From Lachnospiraceae bacterium (lineage in GTDB: Bacteria > Bacillota > Clostridia > Lachnospirales > Lachnospiraceae), in the NCBI GenBank assembly GCA_024403415.1, contig JAKSRY010000009.1, positions 1-64,000 of the forward strand: DNA of 64,000 bases, written 5' to 3'. The stretch's first letter is position 1; every line of letters begins with the position of its first letter. The position numbers and the translations under genes are program-made. Positions 56,491 to 64,000 of this stretch are shown here, one piece after another. Below the pieces are notes generated by a model that was not told the origin of the DNA, searched no databases, and was given only the letters and a program-made list of their open reading frames with translations.

Positions 56491-57648
56491 ATGGACTATT
56501 CATCAAGTAAAGTAGTACAAAGATTTCTTAAATATGTATCATTTGACACTCAGGCAATTGAGGACTCAGAAACTTTTCCGTCAAATCCTGCCGAAAAGCT
56601 TTTGGGACAATATCTGGCTGACGAACTCACATCTCTTGGACTCATTGATGTTGAGATGGACGAAAACGGATATGTTTATGCAACACTACCTGCATCAAAA
56701 GGATCTGAGAACCGTCCGGTGCTCGCATTCCTTGCACACATGGACGTCGCAACCGATGCTCCCGGAAGTAATATCAAGACTGTAATAACTAACGAAAACG
56801 GACTTGATATCATAAGAACTGACGGAAACACTCTGCTTGGTGCCGATGACAAATCCGGAATTGCCGAAATCGTGACAGCTGTTGAAAAGATGCTTAACGA
56901 TGATTCACTTGTGCATCCTGAGATTCGAGTAGTCTTCACACCAGATGAAGAAATTGGATTAGGTGTTTCAAAGATTGACATGTCAAAGGTCAATGCGGAA
57001 TATGCGTATACAATAGATGGAGAAGCTGTTGGTGAACTTACATATGAATGCTTCAATGCCGCTGGCGCAAAGGTAACATTCCATGGCATTTCCGTACATA
57101 CGGGATCTGCATATGGAATAATGAAAAATGCTATTGAAATGGCCGGAGATTTTATTCCTCTGCTTCCCAAAGATGCCACTCCCGCAACGACCAAAGACCG
57201 TGATGGATTTATTGCAATGCATAACATTGAAGGAACAATTGATACAGCCGTTGTCAAACTGCTGCTAAGAGATTTTGATGCTGCAGGACTTGAATCTAAA
57301 AAGGAACTTGTTCGTAAATACGCCAAGGAAATTGAAACTAAATATTCGCCTGCGACAATTGATGTCGAAATAGAGAATTCCTACTATAATATGCATGACT
57401 TTATCTGTCCTAAATATGAATTCCTACTGGATAATGTTCGAAAAATATATTCTGAGATGGGAATTGTAATAGATGAGTCTCCTATTCGTGGTGGTACTGA
57501 TGGTGCTGAACTGGCATTAAATGGACTTCCAACTCCCAATATCGGAACAGGAACCCATGACTGCCATGGCCGCAACGAATACATATCAGTTCAGGATTTG
57601 GAACTGGTGACTGAATTTATCGTAAGACTTTCCGCAACTTTTGCATAA
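56491..57648 (+). CDS. pepT: peptidase T (tripeptidase)
   Basis: Zinc-dependent M20 aminotripeptidase acting on tripeptides in the cytosol. 385 residues, slightly shorter than the ~405 of typical PepT. Metal ligands: His in LAHMDVATDAPG, Asp in GADDKSGIAEI, Glu pair in TPDEEIGLG, Asp in YTIDGEAVGEL, and the C-terminal His in GTGTHDCHGRNE. Start ATG with AAGGGGT upstream. It has its own terminator at 57676. Confidence 0.92.
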   Translation: MDYSSSKVVQRFLKYVSFDTQAIEDSETFPSNPAEKLLGQYLADELTSLGLIDVEMDENGYVYATLPASKGSENRPVLAFLAHMDVATDAPGSNIKTVITNENGLDIIRTDGNTLLGADDKSGIAEIVTAVEKMLNDDSLVHPEIRVVFTPDEEIGLGVSKIDMSKVNAEYAYTIDGEAVGELTYECFNAAGAKVTFHGISVHTGSAYGIMKNAIEMAGDFIPLLPKDATPATTKDRDGFIAMHNIEGTIDTAVVKLLLRDFDAAGLESKKELVRKYAKEIETKYSPATIDVEIENSYYNMHDFICPKYEFLLDNVRKIYSEMGIVIDESPIRGGTDGAELALNGLPTPNIGTGTHDCHGRNEYISVQDLELVTEFIVRLSATFA

Positions 57649-57675
57649 ATGTATCTATTTTGATAAACAATAAAA

Positions 57676-57714
57676 CCGGTATATCATTTTGCGCCCAGCA
57701 AAATGATATACCGG
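57676..57714. terminator. bidirectional terminator between pepT and the proline-repeat gene
   Basis: Perfect 17-bp stem CCGGTATATCATTTTGC/GCAAAATGATATACCGG with a 5-base loop. The minus strand continues TTTTATTG and the plus strand AATTGAATTTT. It serves the convergent genes on both sides. Confidence 0.88.
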
Positions 57715-57748
57715 AATTGAATTTTAAACACCTATGTTCTCTGGTTTC

Positions 57749-58645
57749 CTAATTAACATATAAATGTCTGTTTTTATTAAAATATAGTCTGTTAAAGACA
57801 CATAATCCAAAATTAATATTCCATAAAACACAGTAATAAGCTACTATTCCACCATACGACATACTGGTTCCGCTAAAGGCCACAAGTATATAAATAAAAA
57901 ACATAAATGCCAAACCACCCCATACTAAATTCACTAAAGGAACAAGTAGTCTTACAATAGACTTGTGTTTCATAATACCTAATGCAGAAAAGATACTTAA
58001 AGGAATAACTGTTGCTTCAATAATCAAACCGATTACAGATACAACTGTAAAAGAATGTATATATCGGGTAATTATTCTTCCTTCGCTTGATGCCAAAGTT
58101 ACAATTGTAAGTATGATATCAATAAGTGCCCACGCAACATATATCCATAATACAACATAAGCCAAGGCCATGGCCCATCCGGTGACCGTTCTTCCAGATA
58201 AATTGCCATACGGATTTGAGTAATATGCCGGATATGGTTGTTGTGCCGGAATATATCCCGAATAAGGCGATTGATAATTATTCGGTAGTGATGCGTTTCC
58301 CGGATACGGTTGCTGATAATTATTTGGTACTGGAGCACTTTCCGGATACGGTTGCTGGTAATTATTTGGTACCGGAGCACTTCCAGGGTATGGTTGCTGA
58401 TAATTATTTGGTACCGGAGCACTTCCAGGATATGGTTGCTGGTAATTATTTGGTACCGGAGCATTTCTAGGATATGGTTGCTGGTAAAAGTTCGGTGCCG
58501 GAATCCTTCCTGGGTATGGCTGTTGATAATTATCCGGTATTGGAGCATTTCCAGGCTGATTTGCTGATGATCTTTCCGTATTTTCAATTCCGCCAGCCGC
58601 TTTCATTATTTCATCCATTGAAACACCACCGAAGTTGTCACTCAT
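57749..58645 (-). CDS. membrane protein with GGVS N-terminal motif and Pro-rich repeats
   Basis: 298 residues. It starts MSDNFGGVSMDEIMKAAGG, a motif shared with the 60107-61087 protein. Residues about 45-140 are tandem 14-residue repeats of the YQQPYPGSAPVPNN type from a 42-bp minisatellite. Four transmembrane helices (about 157-290) follow. The N-terminus is probably cytoplasmic. I do not recognise the domain. It is the last of three adjacent minus-strand genes. Start ATG with GGTGGAAG upstream. Confidence 0.72.
   Translation of the reverse strand: MSDNFGGVSMDEIMKAAGGIENTERSSANQPGNAPIPDNYQQPYPGRIPAPNFYQQPYPRNAPVPNNYQQPYPGSAPVPNNYQQPYPGSAPVPNNYQQPYPESAPVPNNYQQPYPGNASLPNNYQSPYSGYIPAQQPYPAYYSNPYGNLSGRTVTGWAMALAYVVLWIYVAWALIDIILTIVTLASSEGRIITRYIHSFTVVSVIGLIIEATVIPLSIFSALGIMKHKSIVRLLVPLVNLVWGGLAFMFFIYILVAFSGTSMSYGGIVAYYCVLWNINFGLCVFNRLYFNKNRHLYVN
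58240..58560 (-). repeat. 42-bp coding minisatellite in the GGVS membrane protein
   Basis: About seven in-frame copies coding for YQQPYPG-x-AP-x-PNN. The central copies are nearly identical at the DNA level, so the repeat number is probably variable. Confidence 0.88.
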
Positions 58646-58670
58646 AGGTTTTCTTCCACCTGCTCATTTT

Positions 58671-60065
58671 TTAGTTTCTTTTCAAAATAAATACACGTTT
58701 AACCTTACTGCTATAAGTCGTACCATTCGTAGCAACATAGTCACTTGGCACAAAATGAACTCTATTATTTAGGTTTGTATCTATACACACATAAGAACTA
58801 TCTGACTCTTTTCCGACTACAATAACATAATGATTACTTATGCCTTTATCTGACATAAATTCCATCGATACCATAACCGGAGAATAGGTCCCCGGATTAC
58901 CTTTATATAAATCAATATATTCGTCAAGTTTACTCATGGAATCCCGTAACGAAAGTTTGGATGTGCTTTCAGATATCTCTGAAATATTATTATCTTTCAG
59001 CGCTTCCGCAACTCCTTCGCCATCATGCGAAACCAGATCTTTTCCATTAGCAGCTATCAGGTCTCTAACATAGTATCTGTCCCCTGTCTTGGGATTTTTT
59101 GCATTTAAGTACGCAAGAAGTATTGTTTTACATGATATCGCACACCCAACATCTGTGTATTCGCTACTATTAAACTCTCCCCATTCGTTACCATCAAAAT
59201 ATTTATTATAATTTCTGGTATTGGATATATAAATCATACCTCTTTCTGTTGCATTATCATGTGAGTTTCCATAATTTTTATCACTAATCTTCGCGCCAGA
59301 AGTATCTTCTACCAGAGGAGTAGTTCCCAAAAATTCTATTGCGGATTTATTACATGCTCCAAGAACACCATCAAAATCCGTCATAAGCATGAATCCATTC
59401 CTAATAATGTTTTCATACTCCGTGTAATACTCCTGCCATATATCCCAGGCCTTACTCATCTCCTGTACCAATGCTTCTCCATCCAGGTTATCATTAGTAT
59501 TATAGAATTCCTGTTCGATATATTCCGGTGTACTTCCATCCAGATAAAAAATTTCATAACCGGCGCCGCCTAATCCCTGCCATACTCCTTCAGTATATAC
59601 GGCCAGATAGCACTGTTTATCTTCTTCGATTAAATAATAGTGAGAATATCCATCCGAATGTGCTTCCCAGATTGGACCGGCATCATATACAAGTTGTACA
59701 TTACCATCCATATTGGTATAGATATGCAAATATACTGAATTGGTGCCATAATCATCCTTGTCAGCACCGACTACAATTAAATCCTCTCTTGAATCATGAG
59801 TTATATCTTTATATATCTCTGTGGCATGTTTGCCTTTATATTTATCAACAAAAAAATTGTGTAATATATCCCTATCATTCAATACGACTATATTTTTTTC
59901 TGTTGCAATAACAGCATTACTATCGTATTCCACATTGCTGTCTGTATTATAGTAAGAGGTTACTCCTTCAGCCAGCTTATCAGAAACAAAATATGAGCCA
60001 CACGCAGATATGGTAAATGAAAATACTAACACTATAACTAAGATTATAACTTTATAATTCTTCAT
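58671..60065 (-). CDS. lipoprotein with C39-like cysteine peptidase domain
   Basis: 464 residues. Lipoprotein signal ending TISAC (Cys22). The N-terminal part is of unknown fold (repair of a VCBS- or PepSY-like unit is not evident). The last ~160 residues resemble the papain-like C39 fold: TDVGCAISCKTILLAYL with the candidate nucleophile Cys near residue 307, His in SNHYVIVVG near 411, and an Asp in VCIDTNLNN near 425. This suggests an external peptidase or an inactive relative. It lies 25 bp upstream of the repeat protein gene and 41 bp downstream of the other GGVS gene. Confidence 0.65.
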   Translation of the reverse strand: MKNYKVIILVIVLVFSFTISACGSYFVSDKLAEGVTSYYNTDSNVEYDSNAVIATEKNIVVLNDRDILHNFFVDKYKGKHATEIYKDITHDSREDLIVVGADKDDYGTNSVYLHIYTNMDGNVQLVYDAGPIWEAHSDGYSHYYLIEEDKQCYLAVYTEGVWQGLGGAGYEIFYLDGSTPEYIEQEFYNTNDNLDGEALVQEMSKAWDIWQEYYTEYENIIRNGFMLMTDFDGVLGACNKSAIEFLGTTPLVEDTSGAKISDKNYGNSHDNATERGMIYISNTRNYNKYFDGNEWGEFNSSEYTDVGCAISCKTILLAYLNAKNPKTGDRYYVRDLIAANGKDLVSHDGEGVAEALKDNNISEISESTSKLSLRDSMSKLDEYIDLYKGNPGTYSPVMVSMEFMSDKGISNHYVIVVGKESDSSYVCIDTNLNNRVHFVPSDYVATNGTTYSSKVKRVFILKRN

Positions 60066-60106
60066 TTCAGTACACCCAATGTCCTTAAAGCGCCAAAGAT
60101 CAATGA

Positions 60107-61087
60107 CTATTGTGGTGAATACAATTCACTTACTCTAATTACTTTTCCATCCATCATTTCAACTTCAACAAACGTCCACTCGTCCACATTGTTAAAAAAC
60201 ACATTTTGGTCGACGTTTTCATCATATGCTGTACCATCTGAATTCCATCTAAGTAAAGAATATTGACATGCCGAACTAAAGTTATAGGCCACAAAGTCAG
60301 GATTGGGATCATATATTTCATAATCACAATCTACCATTAACCCCAGCTCCTTTTCTCTTGCTGTTCCTGCAAAAACTCTCTCGGCATCATTAAACCAAAT
60401 AAATTGCCTTGTTCCACCTTCCATAATGTATCCAGTATAAACACCGTTTTCTCCTTCGTTATAAAATACAGGCACACTATCATCTGCTTCTATTTCATTA
60501 ACATTTTCAGGTGCTTGCTCCATACTGCTATCCCTGTCTTTCTCATTTTGTGTATTTGAGCCGTATACTTCAGTGGTATTTTCAACTGTTTTTTGAATGT
60601 TCTCAAAATCCACAGGATATGTTTCCTCATGATTTGCCAAATCCACATCACTTTCGAGTACAGGTTGCTCCTCCATATTGACAAAAAACCAAGCTCCCAC
60701 ACCTGATATTAGTATTAGGCTGACGATTAAAAGAACTATCACAACTTTTTTACTAGTTGTTTTTCCCTTTTTATTATTTGCACAACTATAGTATGCTGCA
60801 TTCTCGGTAAATGTTTCTTGGTTAAGCATAACAGGAGCCATTTGATAGTCTGATGGAGACCAGGCATAATTCCAATCCTCTGTATTATTCAGAAATATCT
60901 CGGATTGCTCTCCTGCATTTTGCTGCTCAAAATATTCTGCATTAAATTGCTGCTGATCATAATATTGTTCAGTCTGATAATACTGATAGTTTTGTTGCAT
61001 ATCCTCATTTTGTAAAACAGTATCATCATGTATGCCTGCTGCTTTCATAATATCGTCCAACGATACTCCTCCGATATTATTACTCAT
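60107..61087 (-). CDS. membrane protein with GGVS N-terminal motif, uncharacterised
   Basis: 326 residues. It starts MSNNIGGVSLDDIMKAAG, the motif shared with the 57749 protein. A Gln/Tyr-rich low-complexity stretch (residues about 28-60) is probably cytosolic. One transmembrane helix lies at about 112-135. A linker follows, then an external beta-rich domain of about 120 residues ending KVIRVSELYSPQ. The start ATG 61087 has AAGGGGG 11 bases upstream; the frame to 61099 starts with TTG directly against that site. It heads a three-gene cluster. Confidence 0.72.
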   Translation of the reverse strand: MSNNIGGVSLDDIMKAAGIHDDTVLQNEDMQQNYQYYQTEQYYDQQQFNAEYFEQQNAGEQSEIFLNNTEDWNYAWSPSDYQMAPVMLNQETFTENAAYYSCANNKKGKTTSKKVVIVLLIVSLILISGVGAWFFVNMEEQPVLESDVDLANHEETYPVDFENIQKTVENTTEVYGSNTQNEKDRDSSMEQAPENVNEIEADDSVPVFYNEGENGVYTGYIMEGGTRQFIWFNDAERVFAGTAREKELGLMVDCDYEIYDPNPDFVAYNFSSACQYSLLRWNSDGTAYDENVDQNVFFNNVDEWTFVEVEMMDGKVIRVSELYSPQ

Positions 61088-61251
61088 CTCAAAACTCAAC
61101 CCCCTTCAATAACTATGATATGCCCAATATCTATTCCGCCACAAATAGTAGCCGGTACTATCCATATGCATCATGCATAACTAACCATTCATTGATTATC
61201 TATTAATATCATCCGCTACCCGACGAATGCTCCGCAAAGCCTACGCTATAG

Positions 61252-61289
61252 AAAAAAGAGTCGTGGGTAATGTGGCAGGCCACACGCTC
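61252..61289 (-). terminator. terminator of the esterase gene
   Basis: On the minus strand GAGCGTG pairs with CACG-A-CTC and is followed by six T, 20 bp past the stop. A longer inverted repeat (ATCATCCG with CGGATGAT) encloses the region 61209-61303. Confidence 0.65.
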
Positions 61290-61308
61290 AACGCACGGAT
61301 GATCATAT

Positions 61309-62292
61309 CTATAATAAATTCATGCCCTTAAGCCATTCCTTTGCAAGTGTCGGCCACATGGCAACATCATCAAAGAAATCGTCCGGATTCGGCATCATAG
61401 GTTCAGGCTCTTCATCAGGGAAGAACTGTTCCTTAAGTTCCTGCTTTCGCATATCTGAAACCTTTATCAGGGTATCATTGAGTATATGCGCTTTAACAAG
61501 ATCAAGCTGTTCAAAGGTATAAGGTTCACCAAAATCATTGTTTTTAACTCTGTCTGTGGAAACAGATAAACCGTGTCTTCCGTGTGGAAATGCATAGAAG
61601 GCATGTGGCACACCATTCTTTTGGAGCGCTTCCGTATATAACATGCTGTTTTCTATCGGCACAAGATCATCTTCAACCGTCTGCCAGCAAAAACACGGTG
61701 GGGTGTTCGGTGTCACCTGCTTTTCAAGTGAAAAATATTCAAGTTCTTCCTTACTTGGATTATTACCAATCAAAGAAATTATTGAACCCTGATGAGTTTC
61801 TTCACCGGATGTAATAACCGGATAACCAAGAATGGTTCCGTTGGGTCTGTTTGAATATTTGTCATACTCAGGATTAATGTCATGAACATCATCATAGTGA
61901 ACACTCAGTGATGCACTTAAATGACCGCCTGCAGAAAATCCCATAACGGTTATTTTATCGGGATCAATTCTAAATCTGTCGGCGTTCTTTCGTATGTATC
62001 TTATTGCTCTTGATGCATCCATAAGCGGCTGCATTTTAAGTGGTATCGACATAGTAATATCTGTAGTATAGGTAAGAACAATTACATTCATTCCGATTTC
62101 ATTAAAGACGTCTGCTACCGGTTCACCTTCCACATTACATACCATGCAGTATCCGCCTCCGGGAATGAGTAAAAGACAAGGCCTTATTACATCATCCTCA
62201 TGCAGATATGTGTATATATTAGGCACAAAACCATAGGCTGCCTCATAACTGTATTCACCGTCTTCCCATATTGTTTCATGATAATTAATCAT
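61309..62292 (-). CDS. alpha/beta hydrolase (esterase of the BD-FAE/acetylxylan type)
   Basis: 327 residues, no signal peptide. Oxyanion region LLIPGGGYCMV, nucleophile elbow VMGFSAGGHLSAS, catalytic Asp in EDDLVPIENS and His in PHGRHGLSVS complete a serine-hydrolase triad. Such enzymes remove acetyl or feruloyl groups from sugars in fibre-degrading Lachnospiraceae. The intracellular location suggests action on imported oligosaccharides. The substrate is inferred from family members. Not a fusion; followed by its own terminator. Confidence 0.87.
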   Translation of the reverse strand: MINYHETIWEDGEYSYEAAYGFVPNIYTYLHEDDVIRPCLLLIPGGGYCMVCNVEGEPVADVFNEIGMNVIVLTYTTDITMSIPLKMQPLMDASRAIRYIRKNADRFRIDPDKITVMGFSAGGHLSASLSVHYDDVHDINPEYDKYSNRPNGTILGYPVITSGEETHQGSIISLIGNNPSKEELEYFSLEKQVTPNTPPCFCWQTVEDDLVPIENSMLYTEALQKNGVPHAFYAFPHGRHGLSVSTDRVKNNDFGEPYTFEQLDLVKAHILNDTLIKVSDMRKQELKEQFFPDEEPEPMMPNPDDFFDDVAMWPTLAKEWLKGMNLL

Positions 62293-62410
62293 TTCTTAGT
62301 TCCCCACCATATTTTTGAAATACCTTCGTATTCTATTATATCTCTTCATTTTAAGTTTGTTTCTGATTATTTACTATTGCATGTCATATATAAATATATA
62401 TGCCCAGCAC

Positions 62411-63334
62411 TCACATGACACTCTTGTCATAAATCTCACATGCTATTTCAGCTGCCAGAACAGCATTCCCAAGATTCAGATGAATACTTGCTTCAGATGA
62501 ATCCCCACCTAATTCGTCATGTATAATATCTAAAATATATTTGGTAATACGCTTACCTTTTATGCCGTCCTCGGCTGCCTTTTGGACTGCAAGTTCTATT
62601 GCCGAATTCATTTTATCTGAATCTACCGAATATTCTTCCTCGATAGGATTAACCAGCAATAATCCATCATTAACACCAAGGCTTTGCTTTATCTTCATAT
62701 ACTCTGCAACTTCTGACGGAGTATCAAACGAATATTCCAGTTTTATTCCACTATGAACCGCCATATAAGCAGGCAGTTCTCTGGTTCTGTAACCTGCAAT
62801 GCTGACTGCATGCGTTTCAAGATACTCCATTGTAAGATTCAGATCAAGAATTGATTTTGCTCCTGAACAAACTACTACCACATTGCTCTTTGTAAATTCA
62901 TTTAAATCTGCAGATATGTCAAAGCTTGTTTCAGCCCCTCTGTGTACTCCGCCTATGCCTCCACCTGTCACAACCTTAATTCCGGTTATTCCGGCAATCA
63001 TCATCGTTGACGCAACAGCTGTAAGCGCGTCCATCTTTTTTGCAATAAGCATCGGAATATCACGTCTTGACGCTTTAATAAGCATCTCCTTGGGTTTTGC
63101 CAGACGTTCCATCTCCTCATTCTCAAGACCAACCTTAACACGCCCATCTATTATCCCAATGTAGGCAGGCACCGCTCCTATGTTTCTTATAGCAGTACTT
63201 ACGTCATTGGCAAGCTTCATATTATCAGGATAGCCAAAGCCCTCAAAAGTACCGGCCGTTTCGATAGCAACAACAGCTTTTTTATTATCAAGTGCTTCTT
63301 TTACTTCTTTTGAAAAATCAATATATTTCAGCAT
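62411..63334 (-). CDS. psuG: pseudouridine-5'-phosphate glycosidase family protein
   Basis: PsuG splits pseudouridine 5'-phosphate into uracil and ribose 5-phosphate. 307 residues. TVVTGGGIGGVHRGAETSFDISADL is the core active-site block (read in parts), followed by VVVCSGAKSILDLNLTMEYLET and NDGLLLVNPI. The N-terminal motif differs from canonical ALESTIISHG: here it reads AIETAGTFEGFGYPDN, keeping the Glu but not the SHG. The substrate could differ. The usual kinase partner (PsuK) is not next to it; a TrpF-like gene precedes it instead. The ribosome binding site AGGTGA overlaps the stop of that gene. Confidence 0.8.
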   Translation of the reverse strand: MLKYIDFSKEVKEALDNKKAVVAIETAGTFEGFGYPDNMKLANDVSTAIRNIGAVPAYIGIIDGRVKVGLENEEMERLAKPKEMLIKASRRDIPMLIAKKMDALTAVASTMMIAGITGIKVVTGGGIGGVHRGAETSFDISADLNEFTKSNVVVVCSGAKSILDLNLTMEYLETHAVSIAGYRTRELPAYMAVHSGIKLEYSFDTPSEVAEYMKIKQSLGVNDGLLLVNPIEEEYSVDSDKMNSAIELAVQKAAEDGIKGKRITKYILDIIHDELGGDSSEASIHLNLGNAVLAAEIACEIYDKSVM

Positions 63335-63342
63335 TTTGTCAC

Positions 63343-64000
63343 CTAACAGTTTCTTTCATCAAGAATCTCTATTATTTTTTGAATTTTATTCTTATTTTTC
63401 TTTCCGGGGGCATCCTCCGTTCCATTCATAACATCTATCTTTTCACATGGGACCTCATTGAGTATGTCCTCAAGATTTTCAGCCTTTATTCCACCGGCAA
63501 TAACAACCGGTTTGGACGACAGGCCAATCACCTCTTTTGCAAGCTCAGTATCAAGCGACAGATTACTGCTTGTTACCTTGCTTCCATGCCTTGGATCTAT
63601 AAGTATTTCTGTAACCTGACTGTCATTAAGCATATTAATGACTTCAGGAATATTTGCAGTTCCAAACTGCTCAACAAGTTTTTCTTCCTTTGCCGGCAGT
63701 GATTTTGTTGTTTCAATATCTGTTTTCTTAAGTTCCGAAGCCAGTTCCTTCGTATCATCAATATTTTCATTATAATGAAGCTGAACCTTGTCAGGCTTAA
63801 CTTCATTTACAATTGAATATATTTTCTCTTTACTTCCACCTACTACTATGCAGGCTTTATAACCTTCCGGAATATGTTTTCTTAATTCCTTTGCCCGGCT
63901 CACTTCCATATTCCATTGGACAGGCAATGGATAATCAACTACCATTCCTATCTGTTCCACACCAAGCTTAACGCATGTATCAATATCCTCTGCATTCATA
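63343..64000 (-). CDS. TrpF-like TIM-barrel protein (5' end beyond the window)
   Basis: At least 218 residues; the frame is open to the window edge, so the N-terminus is missing. The visible part resembles phosphoribosylanthranilate isomerase: KLGVEQIGMVVDYPLP, VQLHYNEN (as LHG in TrpF), LIDPRHGSKVTSSNLSLD where TrpF has its Asp and GGTG loop, and PVVIAGGIKAENLEDIL. The TrpF Cys (KICG) would lie off the edge. No trp genes are seen; instead it is coupled to psuG (about 8 bp). It may act on a ribose phosphate in that pathway, by inference. Confidence 0.7.
   Translation of the reverse strand, partial: MNAEDIDTCVKLGVEQIGMVVDYPLPVQWNMEVSRAKELRKHIPEGYKACIVVGGSKEKIYSIVNEVKPDKVQLHYNENIDDTKELASELKKTDIETTKSLPAKEEKLVEQFGTANIPEVINMLNDSQVTEILIDPRHGSKVTSSNLSLDTELAKEVIGLSSKPVVIAGGIKAENLEDILNEVPCEKIDVMNGTEDAPGKKNKNKIQKIIEILDERNC

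Noticed and set aside
61206..61304. Riboswitch or small RNA after the three-gene cluster
   Set aside because: The enclosing inverted repeat is suggestive, but the inner stem with six T fits a plain terminator of the esterase gene and no known aptamer is visible.

Overview
The window looks like a chromosomal segment of a low-GC Gram-positive anaerobe, most likely a Butyrivibrio-like Lachnospiraceae. The basis is the AT-rich sequence, strong GGAGG-type ribosome binding sites, the gene orders dgt-dnaG-rpoD-trmK and rimP-nusA-ylxQ-infB-rbfA-nrnA-truB-ribF, a bacterial type A-like RNase P RNA, and many paralogous lipoproteins and zinc-ribbon membrane proteins. Nearly all genes lie on the minus strand. 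Only a SymE-like toxin gene and pepT are on the plus strand. Family names come from recognising the protein sequences by eye; no database search was run.

Layout. 1-2.3 kb: a possible group II intron edge, a GH27 alpha-galactosidase and a HicAB toxin-antitoxin pair with a visible promoter and operator. 2.3-8.2 kb: comM-dprA, a PD-(D/E)XK-like nuclease gene preceded by an unusual 125-bp tandem array that carries repeated consensus promoters, and pilT. 8.4-18.5 kb: a VOC protein, a degenerate HD-GYP-like protein, hemW-lepA, rpsT, and a four-gene operon (protease-like lipoprotein, lipid kinase homologue, hybrid histidine kinase, degenerate GGDEF protein). 18.5-25.6 kb: rnpB, a TGS-uridine kinase-like protein, trmK, rpoD, dnaG and dgt. 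25.9-29.6 kb: an M18 aminopeptidase and a repeat-rich zinc-ribbon protein. 29.7-42 kb: the translation and RNA-processing block pnp, rpsO, aldo/keto reductase, ribF, truB, nrnA, rbfA, infB, ylxQ, nusA, rimP; ylxR is missing from its usual place.

42-47 kb is an accessory island: three copies of a REP-like palindrome, a zinc-ribbon protein, an XRE-HD fusion resembling an alarmone hydrolase, a SymE-like toxin, a RhuM protein and an XRE repressor. 47-57.7 kb holds a vWA lipoprotein, a YcxB-like protein, Tex, small orphan proteins, SurE, a MATE transporter and PepT. 57.7-61.1 kb is a three-gene cluster of membrane proteins and lipoproteins, two of which share an N-terminal motif. The window ends with an esterase, a pseudouridine-5'-phosphate glycosidase homologue and a TrpF-like protein cut by the edge.

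The strongest candidate for something undescribed is the array at 6359-6832. Eight ACCAGT...ACTGGT modules alternate at 62/63 bp. Three of them contain a near-consensus sigma-A promoter with 17-bp spacing, all pointing at the nuclease gene. Secondary candidates are the GGVS-motif membrane cluster, the XRE-HD fusion, a likely antisense RNA opposite symE, and the PsuG/TrpF-like gene pair.
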